DNA from: Prinia subflava
Taxonomy: Eukaryota; Chordata; Aves; Passeriformes; Cisticolidae
Length of the DNA: 64,000 nt
Assembly (NCBI RefSeq): GCF_021018805.1
Contig: NC_086251.1
Location: 19,201,098-19,265,097, forward strand
Reading direction: 5' to 3'
In this document: one piece after another, positions 34,401 to 48,200 of the stretch
Position numbering within the stretch: position 1 is the first letter of the stretch
How the letters are laid out: the number at the start of each line of letters is the position of its first letter
The notes under the pieces: model-generated
Databases searched by the model: none
What the model was told of the DNA's origin: nothing
What the model saw: the letters and a program-made list of their open reading frames with translations, nothing else
Made by a program: the position numbers and the translations under genes

Positions 34401-37400
34401 CTATTTTTAGTGTAGAGAGCTGAGGCATGCTCATTCCGTATCCTCCCTAAGAGTTTCCGTAACATGGTGCAGCCTTGGGTGCAAGAGTTTTGACATGTTT
34501 GTTTTTTACCATCTTGCATGCCTGTGGTAGGGGTGTGTGGGGTGTTTTTTTCTCTTTGGTAATAAATGTTTTTGTGGTTTGGGACATTGACTGCTGCAAA
34601 AATTATGCTATTCTCTCTGTCCAGCCATACAGATGGCTTAACCACAGAGGTCTCCATTGCAATTGTCCTGTTAAGGATTGAAATAATATTTAAAATATAA
34701 GTTGGTGCACATGCTGTAATTTTGGATGGCTATTTTCGCTTGTATGCTTATTAAAATGAGACCGTCATTTTATGTTGTGTGCCAGATTCCCAAGATCCTC
34801 AGTTGCTTTTCTTAAAATCACAGTTAAAACCTTTCCATGAACTTCAGCCTAGTTAACTGGTTTAAGAACTTGTAAGTTAGGCTTTTCTCCTGTGCTATAC
34901 ATAGAATTTGTGTTTGTTCTGTGCTTCTGGTGCTTCCAAGGGTAGAAATCATGCATGTGCCTCAGTATTCTCATTTCTTTCTATTTTGGCTTTAAGGGGA
35001 AGGAGACAAAATGTAGGCATGTCAAAAAGTATGAAGCAGTAGTATAAATACAACTTTTTAAAACTCTTGCTCAGCTTGTCTTAGAACTGTTGCAGCTTTG
35101 CAAAAAACCAACCACTGATGACAAATGCACTATTGATTATCATTCATGATCATCTTAGTCTTAATATGTATGTTGGGGCTTGTCAAACTGGTTTTTAGAA
35201 AGCTATTACTGAAACTAATAGTGAAGATCATATAGTGCACTTTTTAGTTGTTTGTTTCGTGTGAGTTTACTGGGGCTAACAGGCACCCCTGAAGCACTTA
35301 ATACAATTCAATTGTGCTCTAAATGGGCACAATTAAAACAATGAAATTTAATGATTGAATTCAGAAACTGACACTTTATAGTGGTCAAGCAAATAAAGTA
35401 TACAAAAGTGTACAAATCCTCTAGTCTTAAGTTATGTCTGCACAAAACAACTTCCCTGATGCAGGTGAAACAAGTAAAATTTAGTAATTTGCCACAGACA
35501 AGGAATGAGCATTTAAAAGATCAAAGGCAAAGCTGGAAGTTGAACCCTTGCTTGATTCCTACCCTGCCTGATCAGGAGTATTCCTTTTCTGCAGTTAACA
35601 GACTGATGAGAAGCTCTGTTTTCACACAGTTGTACAATAGGCTTCTGTGTAGATAGCTCACTACATCGTCAAGTCAAGGGTGTGTTTTCCAGTTAGCAGA
35701 AAACCACAGGAAAATTGGTGAGGTTTTGCACAGAAATAATATGTCTTTCTAGAATGAAGTGGTTTTGATCAAGTACTGCACGATCCAAGTAAGATTGTAG
35801 AATTGCTGCAAGCAGAAATTCTGTAACTTTGTATAGTTCAGGCTGTTATCTGTTTATTTGAAAATTTGTGGGATTTCAGGTTCTTTTTTGCCCAAAGACT
35901 GTGAGCTGCAGCTACGTACAGACACTTTAAATATTGCCTATTATGGAAAAATATGAACTGTTCTAATTTTACTGAAAAAGAATACTTTTTTTTGTGACTG
36001 CATTAAAATGTTGTTTCAATTGGGTGGTGAAAGACTGGATATAAACAGTTTATCCTCCACATTCAGTATTCATCCTTTCACTGTTTATTCTTCTATTTTT
36101 TTCAAAATAGAAACTGGTGCTTCCCTTTTTGCAGTTGTCAAGAGTATTGCTGATCAAAATAGAGCATAAAACTCAGTTATGATTCTCTTAACCTTCTAAC
36201 CATGGAATAACTTCTCAAGGAAAGGATATTTCCTCCTGTGAAACAAAAAAGCTCATTTGAAGGTTAACGGTAGTCAGTTCTTGCTGCTTTTTTTGGGTCT
36301 CCCCTATGCCTCTCCTCAGAAACTCCTGTTAACTTACCTTCCAGTTTGCCTTCTCAAGAGCTGTGCAGTACAGAATTAAATGCATCAAGGATAGGAGTAT
36401 TTTGTGGACCATCAAGCCCAGTTCAGGACTGAGAGGACAGCACAATTTGGAAGGAGATTGGTCTTCATATTCTTGGAAATGAACTTTTGATTCTACTTTC
36501 ATGTGGGATTCAAAATAAACTTGTACCATGTATGAGTAGGATGACCTTGAATCTCTAGCATGGTTTATTGATGGCACAGCAAATCAGGTGTTTTGTCAAT
36601 GCCATTGGTTTTGATGCTTTTTGAGGTTTGTTTCTCATCCTCATGCCTTAAAAACTCTGTTGGTTGTCATTTTGTGGAGTATGAATGTATATTTTGAGTT
36701 GCTAAACTGCTGAGTTTAGTAATTTTATGAAACTAAATGCTATGTGTCTATCTTTCTAGAAACACATTTGCTGTCTTGGTTGCCTGTTTCAGATTTATTG
36801 CTTACTAACTGGGAAAGCTGAAAATTTGAAAAGTTCTGCGAGCTTTTCTTGGGACATCCTGGAAAGTGCATTTAGTGGAAGCTGCAGAGTTACCAGAACT
36901 AACTTTGCCTGCTCATGAGCCATTACATTCTGACCTGAAGTGATAAATACAAGACAGTGAAAGCAGAGCATTTCAGTACTTTCCTGACTTTTCTTTATTT
37001 CTTTATTTATATGAGACATGGAGTTTCTTCAGCAGCATTTCAGGCAAGAATTACTGTAGAGAAGATCACTGTTTTTGTTGAATTTTTTTTCTTTTTCTAG
37101 TTTGTTTGCTTGCTTATTTGTTTGTTTTCCCAACCAGTATCGCTCTAAAAGGGCGCTGTAACCATTTTTTAAAATAAAATTTGGAATCAAAAAATAGGCT
37201 GGTGGGGAGGAGCAGAGAAGTGAATATAGTTTTCAGAATCAGAGTTCTGCCTTCTCCTTTTGTCTTTTTCCAAAGGAAGAGGAATATTTACCTGTTCTCA
37301 AAGGGGGATGAAGCCTGGCTGTTTTCAGTAATCAGTCAGTTTAGGTGGGTGTGCAGTGCAGGGAGTTCTAACACAGCAGCAGGCAGGGCAGTGTGATTTC

Positions 37401-39555
37401 CCTGCTGGGTGCCCATGGCCAGCACAATGCGGCTGCAGCTCCATCAGGGCATCTCTGAAGAGCAGAAGTGACAGAGAACACGGTGGTTAACACGTTATCT
37501 GCGTGCTGCTGCCCCACTGGGTACATCAGCGGGGAAGAGATCCCTTGAAAGGGATGGGGAGCTGGGATAATGTTGATGTTGATTGGATTAGACACTTCTC
37601 ATGTCTGATCTTTAGTTTAAGAAGCTGTCGAGTTCCTATGCTGTTGATTGGACTTGATACTTCAGGTTTGTTTTTCCTTTGTAGTAGCATTAATAATGCC
37701 TTCAGCATGGAGATGTCTAGATGAAAATCCATCTGTTCAGATTCCTCCAGACATGTTTTTTGGAAAATATTTTTTAAAAAATTCTACATGGGCTTTTTAC
37801 AGTTTTAATCTTCGACTGGATGTGGGGCTGGTTTTGTGAGGTGGTGTGCAGAACTTGAGAAGGTCTCTGCCCCAAAGAATTTGTGACTTAAAGCCTTCTA
37901 ACATGAAACTGCCCAAGTGTTCAAATGGTTTGATACAGTGCCACTTAAAACAGACATGGCTCTGAGGAACCAATGAGCTGCAGAGAAGAAAACAAGGACT
38001 TGGTATTTTAAACCTTTTTTGTCTGTTTGCAATAACTAACCTGTTGGACTTTCCTGATACTATTCCTAGTGTTTTTAAAGACGACTGAGAGAAGGACTTG
38101 GCAAGCCAGCAAAATTAAATAGATGGGATACTGAGACTTCATTTCTTAACAAGTAATTCTCCTCAAGCTGTATAAACTTTCTTAAATTAAGTATAGTAGA
38201 GAACAAAGATACTACATCTTCAGTGAAACATTAATGATAACAATTGGTTCTCCTTACTGTCCAAGAGCCTCACTAAAAACATCGGGTGATGTAAATTGCA
38301 TCAACATACTCTTCCTTCAAAAAGCAAAATAAAACAATCTCTTTTCTGACTTAGGGGGAAAAAGAAGACCATGGTGAATGATAATAAAAATTCTAAATTT
38401 TTATGCATGTTTTTGAGTTCATCTGAAGTTGAGGTATACATTCTGACTGAGGTCCTTGGCCTGCACATAAACACGTCAGCTGTTGTCAGGGATGTGCAGA
38501 GGCACAGGCTGTCCAGTGAGAATGTAGCCAGAGCCAGAATTCACGAGAAAGGCAATAGCATCTGACAGGGCTGCCAGCACTGCAGACCTGCAATTCAGAC
38601 ACTCTATAAACTATCTTCTTTTTAAAAAAGTGCAGGAGGAATTGAATCTGACAGACAGCATCAAGGAGTAACTCTTATATATTACATGCAGTAACATTAA
38701 TTTATAACGAAAGGTATTTATTTGACAGGCTTGAACCATAGGAGGTACAATGCATGCTGTTCTATTCTTTGTGTTGTTCCTTGAGTAGTAAGTGATTGGG
38801 CCTGTGCTGACTGTGCACTGGAGGCAGCACATTGAATGAAGTGGTTGTACGTGAAGCTGGGAGTCAGCAGGTGACTGGTGTAGAACTCCAGCAGCTACTG
38901 CTTGAGTTAGAAAAATTGGGATGAGATTGGGGAAGCTGAGAAGCCTTTGTCCTTTTGCTCTTGCTGCCTCTTTCAGCTAACAGCATTCTTCACAAACACC
39001 CACAACCCATGTCATTGTCTGCATTCAAACTCGGTCTTGAATTTCTCTTGCTGTGGTGCAGGAGAGAAGACAGGAGTTCTGAAACTCTTACCAGTTTTTG
39101 CCCTTGGGAGTGTGCTTGGTAGGAGCATTTCAGGGTGTTGTGTCTAGTGCTGTTAGCTTTCAGCCTGCTACTTAAAGGCGTCAGAGCTTGCTTTCTGCTT
39201 GTTGTTACCAATTCAGCTGGTTGAACTAAGCTTTTAAACCATGAAGACTTTATTTGTTCTAGTTTGTCCTTTGTTAGAACAACAGACAGAAGGTGTTGTT
39301 GAAAGGTCTTGATCTGAACTCCTAACTATGTGGAAGATGCTGTTCACATCCCATAGATAAAGAATTGGGCCTGCTCTTCCATCTCTGGTTTACACCTCTG
39401 TCTGACATAGGGAAGGAAGAGACTTTTGGATACTTCTATACTCCCTGCCCTGCCGGTCTGGGAGGAGAAATCCTCCTCTGCCACGTACATGGTCAGCTCC
39501 TGAACATCTGTAGGTGCCTGTCATGCTAACGTGCTTTCATTTTCTCCCCCTGCAG
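25434..39555 (+). other. LRP5: LRP5 intron 1, part right of the provirus
   Basis: About 14 kb of AT-rich intron ending in a pyrimidine tract and CAG just before exon 2. It contains a 17-A run at 26223-26239, a CR1 3' end at about 33.8-34.3 kb, a short repeated AGAGGACTTTA near 33692-33717, and T-rich or GTTT-rich tracts at about 31601-31617 and 37083-37127. Open frames are all short, overlap on both strands and lack splice context. No RNA gene or exon can be supported. Confidence 0.8.
33804..34262 (+). mobile_element. CR1 LINE 3' fragment
   Basis: The segment runs from a GACCTGCTGGAGAGTCCAGAGG-like part of the reverse-transcriptase 3' end, through CCAGGCCAGACTGGATGGGGC, to a tail AACCCAAACCATTCTGTGATTCTATGA. 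That final repeated octamer (ATTCTGTG, ATTCTATG) is diagnostic of avian CR1 3' ends. It is 5'-truncated, as nearly all CR1 copies are, and degenerate, with no coding capacity. Confidence 0.9.
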
Positions 39556-39952
39556 CATCTCCCTTTCTGCTGTTTGCCAACCGGCGGGACGTGCGGCTCG
39601 TGGACGCGGGGGGCACGAAGCTGGAGTCCACTGTGGTGGTCAGCGGCTTGGAGGATGCCGCCGCCGTGGACTTCCAGTACTCACAAGGCATCGTTTTCTG
39701 GACAGATGTGAGTGAAGAAGCCATCAAGCAAACTTACATTAACCAAACTGGGAATGTGGTGCAGAATGTCATCATTTCTGGTCTGGTTTCCCCGGACGGC
39801 CTGGCGTGTGATTGGATTGGGAAAAAGCTTTATTGGACGGATTCAGAAACCAATAGGATAGAAGTAGCTAATCTCAATGGAACATCTAGAAAAGTCCTCT
39901 TCTGGCAAGACCTTGATCAGCCCAGGGCAATAGCTTTGGATCCGGCTCATGG
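39556..39952 (+). CDS. LRP5: LRP5 exon 2 (propeller 1, first blades)
   Basis: LRP5 is a single-pass cell-surface co-receptor that, with Frizzled, receives Wnt and starts beta-catenin signalling; SOST and DKK1 antagonise it. This 397-nt exon lies between a CCCCCTGCAG acceptor and a GG|GTAAAT donor, entering in phase 1 and leaving in phase 2. It encodes the mature N-terminus ([20 protein letters not shown]) and the first blades of the first YWTD beta-propeller, with FWTD and LYWTD motifs. Wording such as LANGTSRKV-type and [15 protein letters not shown] fits LRP5 rather than LRP6, as I recall the two. The exon is GC-rich against its intron. If exon 1 has the human length, the Asp of SPDG is Asp111, a residue mutated in human high bone mass. 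Confidence 0.97.
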
Positions 39953-42900
39953 GTAAATATTAATTTAGCTTAAATACTTAAATGGATATGGGGGTGATTT
40001 ATGTTGAGTTTTTAGTTCTAAAAAGAAAAGGAACACATAGCCTTTTGTTTTACTTTACATTTTCCTGAGGTATTTTTCTCAAGATCTGTAACTGAACATG
40101 TGTTCGAGCTTAAATATTTTGTGGCAGAAAATGGCAGCCCAGGCCTTGAGCCAAAAAGAAAAATACGGCTGGTTCTTAGGTGCCAAGCCAAATATTCAAC
40201 CAGTATAATTACCTGGCTTATCCCGTTGCACTTTGGAAAAGTAATTAATTTTCCAAGCATTCTTTTATTATTATTATTTTCTCAGTTACCTTCTCTGGTA
40301 AGTTAACTTTGATTTTATATGTGATGTCTATTTAATGCAGACAGCAACATGTGCAAGTCTGCATGTGTTGAAACAGGAATTCTCACTTGATATGCTCTGG
40401 TAAACCAAATCAGGATATTTTTAAGTGATGATGTTGAATAGTTGTGTTTGTGCCAGCAAGGGAAAGAATCCAGGTGAAACTGTGGATTCTCAATGCTGTA
40501 AAGTGACCATGTTGAGAAGTAGTAAGAGTGCAGGCTGCATGTATTGCTTCTAGTGCTCTTAAAAATACTCGTGTATGTGTATGGTTCCTCCATCGCTCTT
40601 CAATCCTCCCCAGGGTTTCACATGTGCTGTTTGCTCTCCCCTGTGCACAAGCAGTGCTGGTGCTGTGTCCTTTGGGCCTAGAATTTACTGCAGTGATGAC
40701 TGAAGATGTGCAGTGCTAGGTGGACCCTTATGAAAACAAGGAAAGAGAACTGAAGTGTATTTCTCTTGTGTGCACAGAGCCACACAAGTGAGCTGGTTTG
40801 CCACTGATCTGCTGCCATTTTCTCAATACTTTCTCGGAGATCACTTTATCTTTTTCTAGGGTATGCGTAGGTAGGATTCTCATCTGTGGGAAAATCTGGC
40901 ATTAACTGGTATTTTCACTGAGTCTGTCCTCTGCAAAATGATGCTGAGGTAATGCAAGGGCTTAGTGTAAACCATAAAAATAAAGTATTTGGTGTTTTAT
41001 CCTGCTCTGGGAGATGGGTAGTTTCTTGAGAAACTACCTGCTTTGAATGTGCAAGAAGTGAAAATGGAAACTGAGCAACAGAGGACAACTTTGGATCGCC
41101 ATGTCAGCATCTACCATGCCTCAAATTGGAACTTTGGTTTGTTTTTGCAGTGTTTCCTATATAAGATTTTCCAGATGAATGTGAGGAGTTATAGGTACAT
41201 TTATGATTAATACATAAAGGCCACGCAAAGGCTAAATGAAACTGTGTGTACCCAAAGAAACAAAATCCTTAGTTTTGTTGGCACGTCAAATGCTGGAGCT
41301 GCCTATATCCTTCACATAATGGTTGGAAAGCTACAGCCATTACCAGTGGAAGGGGAAGTGGAGTGATTTTGTTGGGCCAAAGGACTTTTCCAGAGGGGTC
41401 CTTATCCAGTCAGTCCTGCCTTCTTTACAGATGCCTTTATGTGAAGGAATTCTCCCCACAGCAGATTGTTGTATAGAGGTGTTTTAAATAAATTAACAGG
41501 AATCCTGTTGTATCCTGACAGCAAATAATCTATGCAGAATTAATTCATGTTGATTAATTAGATGTAGAGTTCAGTAGTACATTTGAAGAGATAATATGAT
41601 GTTAAATTGAGTCTTTCATGGTGAGGTGGATTACAGAGAGTGGTATGGCACTTGGCATAATGCACCAGTGCCGGGTTTACTTCTTGTAAGTGGATGCAGT
41701 TCCTTGCCTTTTGACTGATTCCTTAAGTGTTGAATCAAAGACAGGTTTGCCTGAGAAACTAATATATTAAACTTAGAAGAAAATTTGAAAAATCAGACAT
41801 CACGTATATTTGTGGAGTGAAACATTCAGGTTTGCTTTTTACAACCACTTCATTTCACCTGGTATTTCTGAAATACTTCCTAGGTGCATCTGTGAAATAA
41901 TGATCGTGACATTTGATTTTGGCACAGCAGGCTCTGGGGTTGAGCTCCCATAGAACCATATGTTCCTTGTTCCAGATAGTCTCAGGGAAAGAGAAGTGGG
42001 TGACAGTAGAAGAAAAGAATAATTTAATAATTTTTTGAAATCAGGTGGCTAATACTGTTCCTACAACTGTCAGAACTGTATTAGGTCAGAGCACCTGAGT
42101 AAGTTTGTGGGGTTTTTTCCTGGATCATGAAATCTGATGAAGTTCAGACTAGGATTCTTAAAACAGGTTGATGCAATCTGTCACTGGCTGGTCATTTGCT
42201 TTCAGTTTGGAAGAATTTCTATTCCACAGATGTGATTTTGTCCTTTTAGCAGTTTCTACTAGAGAAGTGTGGGTGGGAATCTTAGAAAAAGAGGAAGAAA
42301 ACTTCATTAGTCAATGTCAGTTTCCAGAAGCAAAATGGTACAAATAAGCAGTTTGCAAATCCGTAGCTGATACTATTAGTACCCAAACATGGGTTTGTCT
42401 GGGATGCTCCAAATCAAACAAATCTAATTTCTCTGTCTTGAGAAAATAACATGTTGTTGTCCAGAATGGTGACACCTTCTTTTGTCTTCTAGCTTTAGTG
42501 AGGCTGTTCTGCAGAGGTGGATGGAGGACTGTGTTGTGGTGTTTGCAGTGGGGTGTCATGCCCAGAGTGGCATTTGCTTAATAAGTAGCTTTAATTCCAT
42601 TTGGAGTGCAATTCTTCAAGACGGAGACTAGTTTGAGAGAATAGAGAAGAACATCTTGACTATACAGTTTCTCAGGAACATCAGAGGTGTAATGACCAAG
42701 CCTTAGGACATGGGAGAGGGGCTAAGTTGACTTCTGGAGTTTCCTTTTGAAGCCTGTTTTTCTGTGATTTCCAGTTGACATTCAGGAGTATGATTTTTCA
42801 GATGTTCTGATGGGCTCCCTAAGTAGTAAGTCAGATGATTGTGGTGTAGTGACATTTTTAAAGAGCTGCATCTTTTGCACACTCAGCCTATCTTCCTTCT

Positions 42901-45900
42901 TTAAAGGCAGGATTATCTCAAGGTTATGACTGAGAAAGAGAGATTCCTCTCACCTAACATTGTTCAGTACATTCCTAAAATTTCATTTTTTAAGGCAAGC
43001 TGTGAGTCTTAAAGCTTATCTGTGGGTCTCTCTTCTTCGCAGAGCTAGTGAAAATAATTAATTGTACAGGGTCTTCTGATAGTCTGAAAAAGTATCTTAC
43101 TTAACAGGACACAGCTTCATATGTAACATCATTCTTTCCCATACACATTAAAACTTTCTTGCTGCACCCACTGTATAGTCTAGGAATTAAAGGAAGCAGA
43201 ATATATAATAATCTAATTATTCTTGCCTGAAATGAAGGCTAAAGTAAGAAGACAGAGGAAGGTACAAAACATTTTTCTGCATATTTGCTGATGCTTTGTT
43301 TTGAACATTAGGATCCCAGTCCTGCTGTAGGTTATATTAAGGTGAGTTTAAATAATGGAGGACATTTGGCTAGAATTCTTGGTATTGTTTTTGTAGAACA
43401 TAGCATTTGTTTATTATTATTCTTGATAGGTAGACTGCTGATGGGGGATTCAGTAGTGTTGGTTATTGACTTTGAGCTTGCAGCCGTTGCATAAGTTTTT
43501 ACATGTTTTCAGTATTGCAACTTCTAACAAAACTGTATTTATTTTATGTGAAGATTTTACTCAAGCCCAGCTCAAAGAGGTAGCTCAAATTCCCTGCGAT
43601 GTAGTGCAAAACTTAAGTATCATGAACCTTGTCTGAAGGAGGAGGAATGTATTTGAAAAACAAGTTTTTATCACATGTCATGGCAAGCAAACTTCAGTTT
43701 CCTGAAAAGAAATCTTCAAAAGAATGCATGAATGAGTAGCCAAAACAAATGATTTAATTCTCAGTCCTGTAGCGAAGGTCTTAAATCTGAACACCCTAGA
43801 ATGTGTGTTGACAAGGGTCATTAAATCTATAACATAAAAATCTGAAGGCTTGCTGCCTTCTCCATGTAACACAGGGCTGTGATTCTGAGGATCTGTAGCA
43901 TATCCATAATCCTCATATCTGATTTTCACTTAGTGTTTAATGAAGTAGTTAGTTCACATTATTAAAGTCTACAAAGTATTAGAGATATTTACTTTGGTTA
44001 ATATAAATCTTGAATTTGTTCCTACTTGTGTGGTGGCTGCTGTACTGCCTGCAGTAAGCAGTGAGCTTACTGTCCAAATTCAGGCTGTATTTTCTGTAGC
44101 TTGGCTCGCTTAGCAGACAGTAATGCTTGAGAAATTTCTGCCCTCTCTGCTTGCTGAAGCACAAAGAGCTAAATGAGACATCTGTGAAATGTCTGTGAAA
44201 TGATTATTTTAAGGAAAGGTAAAAATTGCTTGCCTCAAGAAAAGGTGTGCTGTCTTGTGGGTTTTTTGGTGCAGGTATAACCACGGTCATTGCTTGGTGT
44301 AGTCGCTGGGGTTGTTGATTTTGCCACACCTGAGCTGGCCTGCTAACTCTGTGGGATCTGTAGAAATGGTGTTTGTGAAAGAGGAGAATAAGGACCTTTG
44401 AACTGGTTTGACTGACTGAAGGAAAGCTGCAAACTACTGTCTACATTTCCTCCTCATTTTAATTCTTAAAAGGCCTTCCATGGCGTGGTGTGGGCTGTTG
44501 GGCAGAGGCAGTGCTGGTGCCAGTGGACCACCACAGAAGCTGACTTCATTTATGGAGCATCTTCCCCTTTTGGAATAGCAAAGCTTCAGGGGAAGGAAAT
44601 AAGATACAAATTAGAATGCAGCAATAAGAAAAAAAAATCAGAGTACTAAAAATAAACCATCTGTTTTGGCATTCTGCAGAATGGGTATTAGTTTAGAGAT
44701 TAAAACAAGTCTAATCATGTCTGAACAGCATTAAGGGAGTGTGTGCCATAGCCTAGCTTAGCCATTGCCTCAGGTTGCTTATGGCAAATTAGCCAAAATC
44801 TGCAAGCAGTGGCTGTCATTGACCTTAAGTGTATTTGGCACTGAAGAAAGGATTAGGTGATAAATGCACCAAATGGGATATTAAAAAATGGTTATAGAAG
44901 GGACAGCTATCACAATTAGAAACCTTTCAGTTCAGAGTCTAAAATTAAAAGCCTCAGACATGCCTAGTTGTTAATCCAGTGTTTCCTCAGTGTCACAGCA
45001 AAGCCATGAACCAGACCTGGAGCTGTTCTAAGCCACAACTATGTTTGTGTCAGTACTTGAAGCTGCAGTGATTCACCAGGACTTTGGTCCCACACAGCAG
45101 CATGGCTGCTACTAAAGGTTAAGCATATTGGCCTGCTGTGTTAAAATATTGGGATATGTGTGAGCTGCAGTAGACTGAGGCTTCTGATACAAGTGTCAGT
45201 GATGACATCTTTTAAACATTGTATCTTCTGGTCTTAATGTCCTTTGGAATAGTTGAGAGGGAATACTAAAGAAAAACTTGTGACTGTTGCAAGTGGTGGA
45301 GGAGAAAAGCAAGAAACATCCTCTGAGTAAGGACTGTACTTTTTAGAAACCCTAACTCGTGGTTGCTTGGTTAAAATGCAGAAGATGCCCAAGTTTTGAG
45401 TGAAACATGCTTATTGCTGCCTGAAAGCTAGAGATTAGTTTATATCCTGTGTGCTTCTAGTTAGTAATTAATTGCAAGTATAAAATTATTTTGAAGCTTT
45501 TGGTTAGTTATTTGAAACTCTGTAATATATGAGTAGCACGATTATTATCTTAAAATGAAAGGAAAGTACTCAACTGTAAAATTGGTTCACAGTCATATCC
45601 AGTATCTTGGTATGGCTGTAATTTCTGGGACTTGGAAAGCTTTTGGTATGTGTCTCCAAATAGCTGCAAACAGTCTCATGCATAAGAAACTTGAAGTTTT
45701 TGTGGGAATTGTTATTTACTCTAATTTTCAGACGATTGTCCTTGATGGTGACAGCCTTTCTTTAAATAGTTCATTAGTCTCCTCTGCTTATTTCTCCCTT
45801 TTCCTGCTCATAGATATGACTATTGTTCAAAGACCTTTTGCTTCATTTGAGGGCAGACCTGCCTGTTCAGAGATGATGGAAAAAAAAGTGATTTACTTCT

Positions 45901-46620
45901 CCTTTACCCCCCAAAATTGCATGGAAAAGAGGTGGAAACGTGTAGACTTCTTAAAATGCCCATTGAACTCCCTCCCCTGTTTGCACTCTTTTGTTACAGA
46001 TTCTGTGATTCCTCCCATCCTGCATCCTGGAGTCTGATATTCCTTTCCCCTGTACACATTTAGTCTTACTGAGTTTGGGAATTGTATTCTCATCTTCTAA
46101 ATTTCTGCACCATTTCTCGAGGGACAGAAGGAACAACAGGATGGCTTTAGTGGTCAGCGTGTCACTGTGTGTTGCAGTGGTTTCTTGGGTGAAGTCAGGA
46201 ATGCTCTGGGACCAAAGAGGTGATGGAAGCTCTTTGATTAGATGACTTAATTGGGTGCATTTTATAGCTGTACAATGTGGAGATCATGGCATATACAACG
46301 TGTTGGCCTGGCTGGACAGGCACTCTTCTGTTTGTCATGAATGAGTTGCTTTGGTTTAACTCAAGACATGTTTCTAATTTGTTTGTTGTTTGTTTTTTTT
46401 TTTCCATGTAAAATTAAGCATTAGTGTAAGCTGGAGTAAGAATTTTTCTGCATAACCTGCTGAGGTGTTCTCAGGGTTTTGTTTGTTGCTGTGTTTGCAA
46501 TTGCAAGGATGCAAACAAACATGCTTAAGTTGCATGCCTTGGCAAATTCCTGTCTGTAGCTGGAGTGTACCTTTCCCTAAACACTGAGTTAAAGTGCACC
46601 AGCACAGTGAAATGTAAAAT

Positions 46621-46650
46621 GCTAAATGTTTGAGAGCTAAATGTTTAAGA
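46621..46650. repeat. 15-bp tandem repeat, two copies
   Basis: GCTAAATGTTTGAGA is followed directly by GCTAAATGTTTAAGA. A minor local duplication. Confidence 0.8.
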
Positions 46651-47044
46651 GCAATTGTGAGATCTGTGGGTAAGAGAGCCACCAGCACCTGACTTACACA
46701 GTTGGGGTACTGTGGTTCAATACATTTGCTGCACCCCATCTTCCATTAAGTCAGTACAACATGTAGATACAGGTTTTTTTGACTTGCCAGTATGTTTTAA
46801 TTCAGTGTTTCCTTATAGAGAGAAGAAGAAATCTAGGTTTAGCTTCAGGTAGATGTAGTTAAGTTGTGACTGGGTCTAACTCACAAGCTGGTGGAGAGTT
46901 CACCAGTTCATTTTGCACTTTTTCCTACGAGTATACCCTGAATTTTGAGCATCTGTGGTGTGTCCTAAAATGGGTTGAATGTAGTGAGGTTTGGACTATT
47001 TTTCCCATTCCTAAAATAAATCCCATTTTGTGAAACAAGAAGGG

Positions 47045-47275
47045 GACCTGGGGTCAGTGGGCTGAGTATGAGAGAGCAGTGTGCCTTTGCTGTCAAGAAA
47101 GCCACAGCACTCCTGGGCCTCATCAGGAGGAGTGCTTCCATCAGATCGAGAACCTCCCTGTCTGCTCAGTGCTGGTGAAATGGCCCTGGAAGGGCTGTGC
47201 CCAGTTCTGGGCCCCTCAGCAGGACAGAGACATGGACATGCTGGTGTGAGCTGATCAAAGGACCACAGAGATCAT
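47045..47275 (+). mobile_element. CR1 LINE internal fragment
   Basis: Sequence such as GTGCCTTTGCTGTCAAGAAAG, CTCCTGGGCCTCATCAGGAG and GCCCAGTTCTGGGCCCCTCAG follows the order of the CR1 reverse-transcriptase 3' region, in + orientation. It is truncated at both ends, contains stops and lacks the octamer tail. Confidence 0.8.
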
Positions 47276-48082
47276 TACGGGCATCTTATAGTGTGCATTT
47301 TAAAAGAATAAATCAGAATAAAAGACATTGTAGGAAAACTGTTGTGGAGAAGGCTGGTTCTCAAGGGGTTTGTTTGCTTTGTATACGTTTTTGAATACTG
47401 TGTGGTTAGTTGTTATGATTGCCTGCTGTGGCATATTTTTGGGTTTGATTTCATGATTTTGTCAAGAATATCCAGGTCTCAAAATTCAGTTCTTGAAAAA
47501 AAAAGAAAAAAAAATGTAATTTGAGTAAGCAATTTGCAGCTTAATGCTATGCAAGATAGACATTCTTTTCTTCTGTAAACCGTTGGGGATATTTAATTTC
47601 ACAGTGGAGTTTTTCTAGCTTTAAAGGTGGGATGGGGAAGTAAGTTATAAATGTGCAGGAATCTAAACCTCATAGCAATTTCCTGTAAACTCCTGTTTTG
47701 TGCCATGGGCTTGTATAAGTTCAAGAGCATTGTTGAAATTGGAGAAGTTTGTACTGATTTATATCATCTGTACAACTGGCCCCTTTTGTGTAAGCAGGTT
47801 ATGTAAGGTTTGGCAACTGTGCTGCATTTTGGGAGATGGAAAAAGTGTTTGGGCAATGTTGGCTGCTTTTTATTATGTCTGTGATACCTTCCAGCTCAGA
47901 TGGCTGATCGGCTGCTCTTGGAGGGCACAGCCCTGATTTCTAATCTTTGTGAAAACGATGACAGGAGACATGAAGCATCAGGAAATAAGAAATGACTTGC
48001 AGCTTTAAAACTGAGGAGAAATATGGTCTTCATCCTGGTTTTGCTCCTGCACCTGGAATTTTAAAGTTAGTTAAGCAGGGAA

Positions 48083-48200
48083 AAGAAAACAAACCAACCA
48101 ACCAAAAACAAAAACAAAAACAAAAACAAAAAAACCCCAAAAAACCCCAAACCACCCAACAAAAACCCACCCAAAAACAAAGCCAACAAAAAACCCCACT
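48083..48200. repeat. A/C-rich low-complexity tract (ACAAAA)n
   Basis: Starts with ACCAACCAACC, continues as several perfect ACAAAA units, then AAAACCCC-type units. Open frames across it on both strands are artefacts of composition (runs of Lys/Gln, or of Phe/Trp/Gly/Cys on the other strand). Confidence 0.85.

Noticed and set aside
45555..46037. 160-codon + strand open frame in intron 2
   Set aside because: No recognisable domain, ordinary intron composition, and no acceptor or phase match to LRP5 exons.
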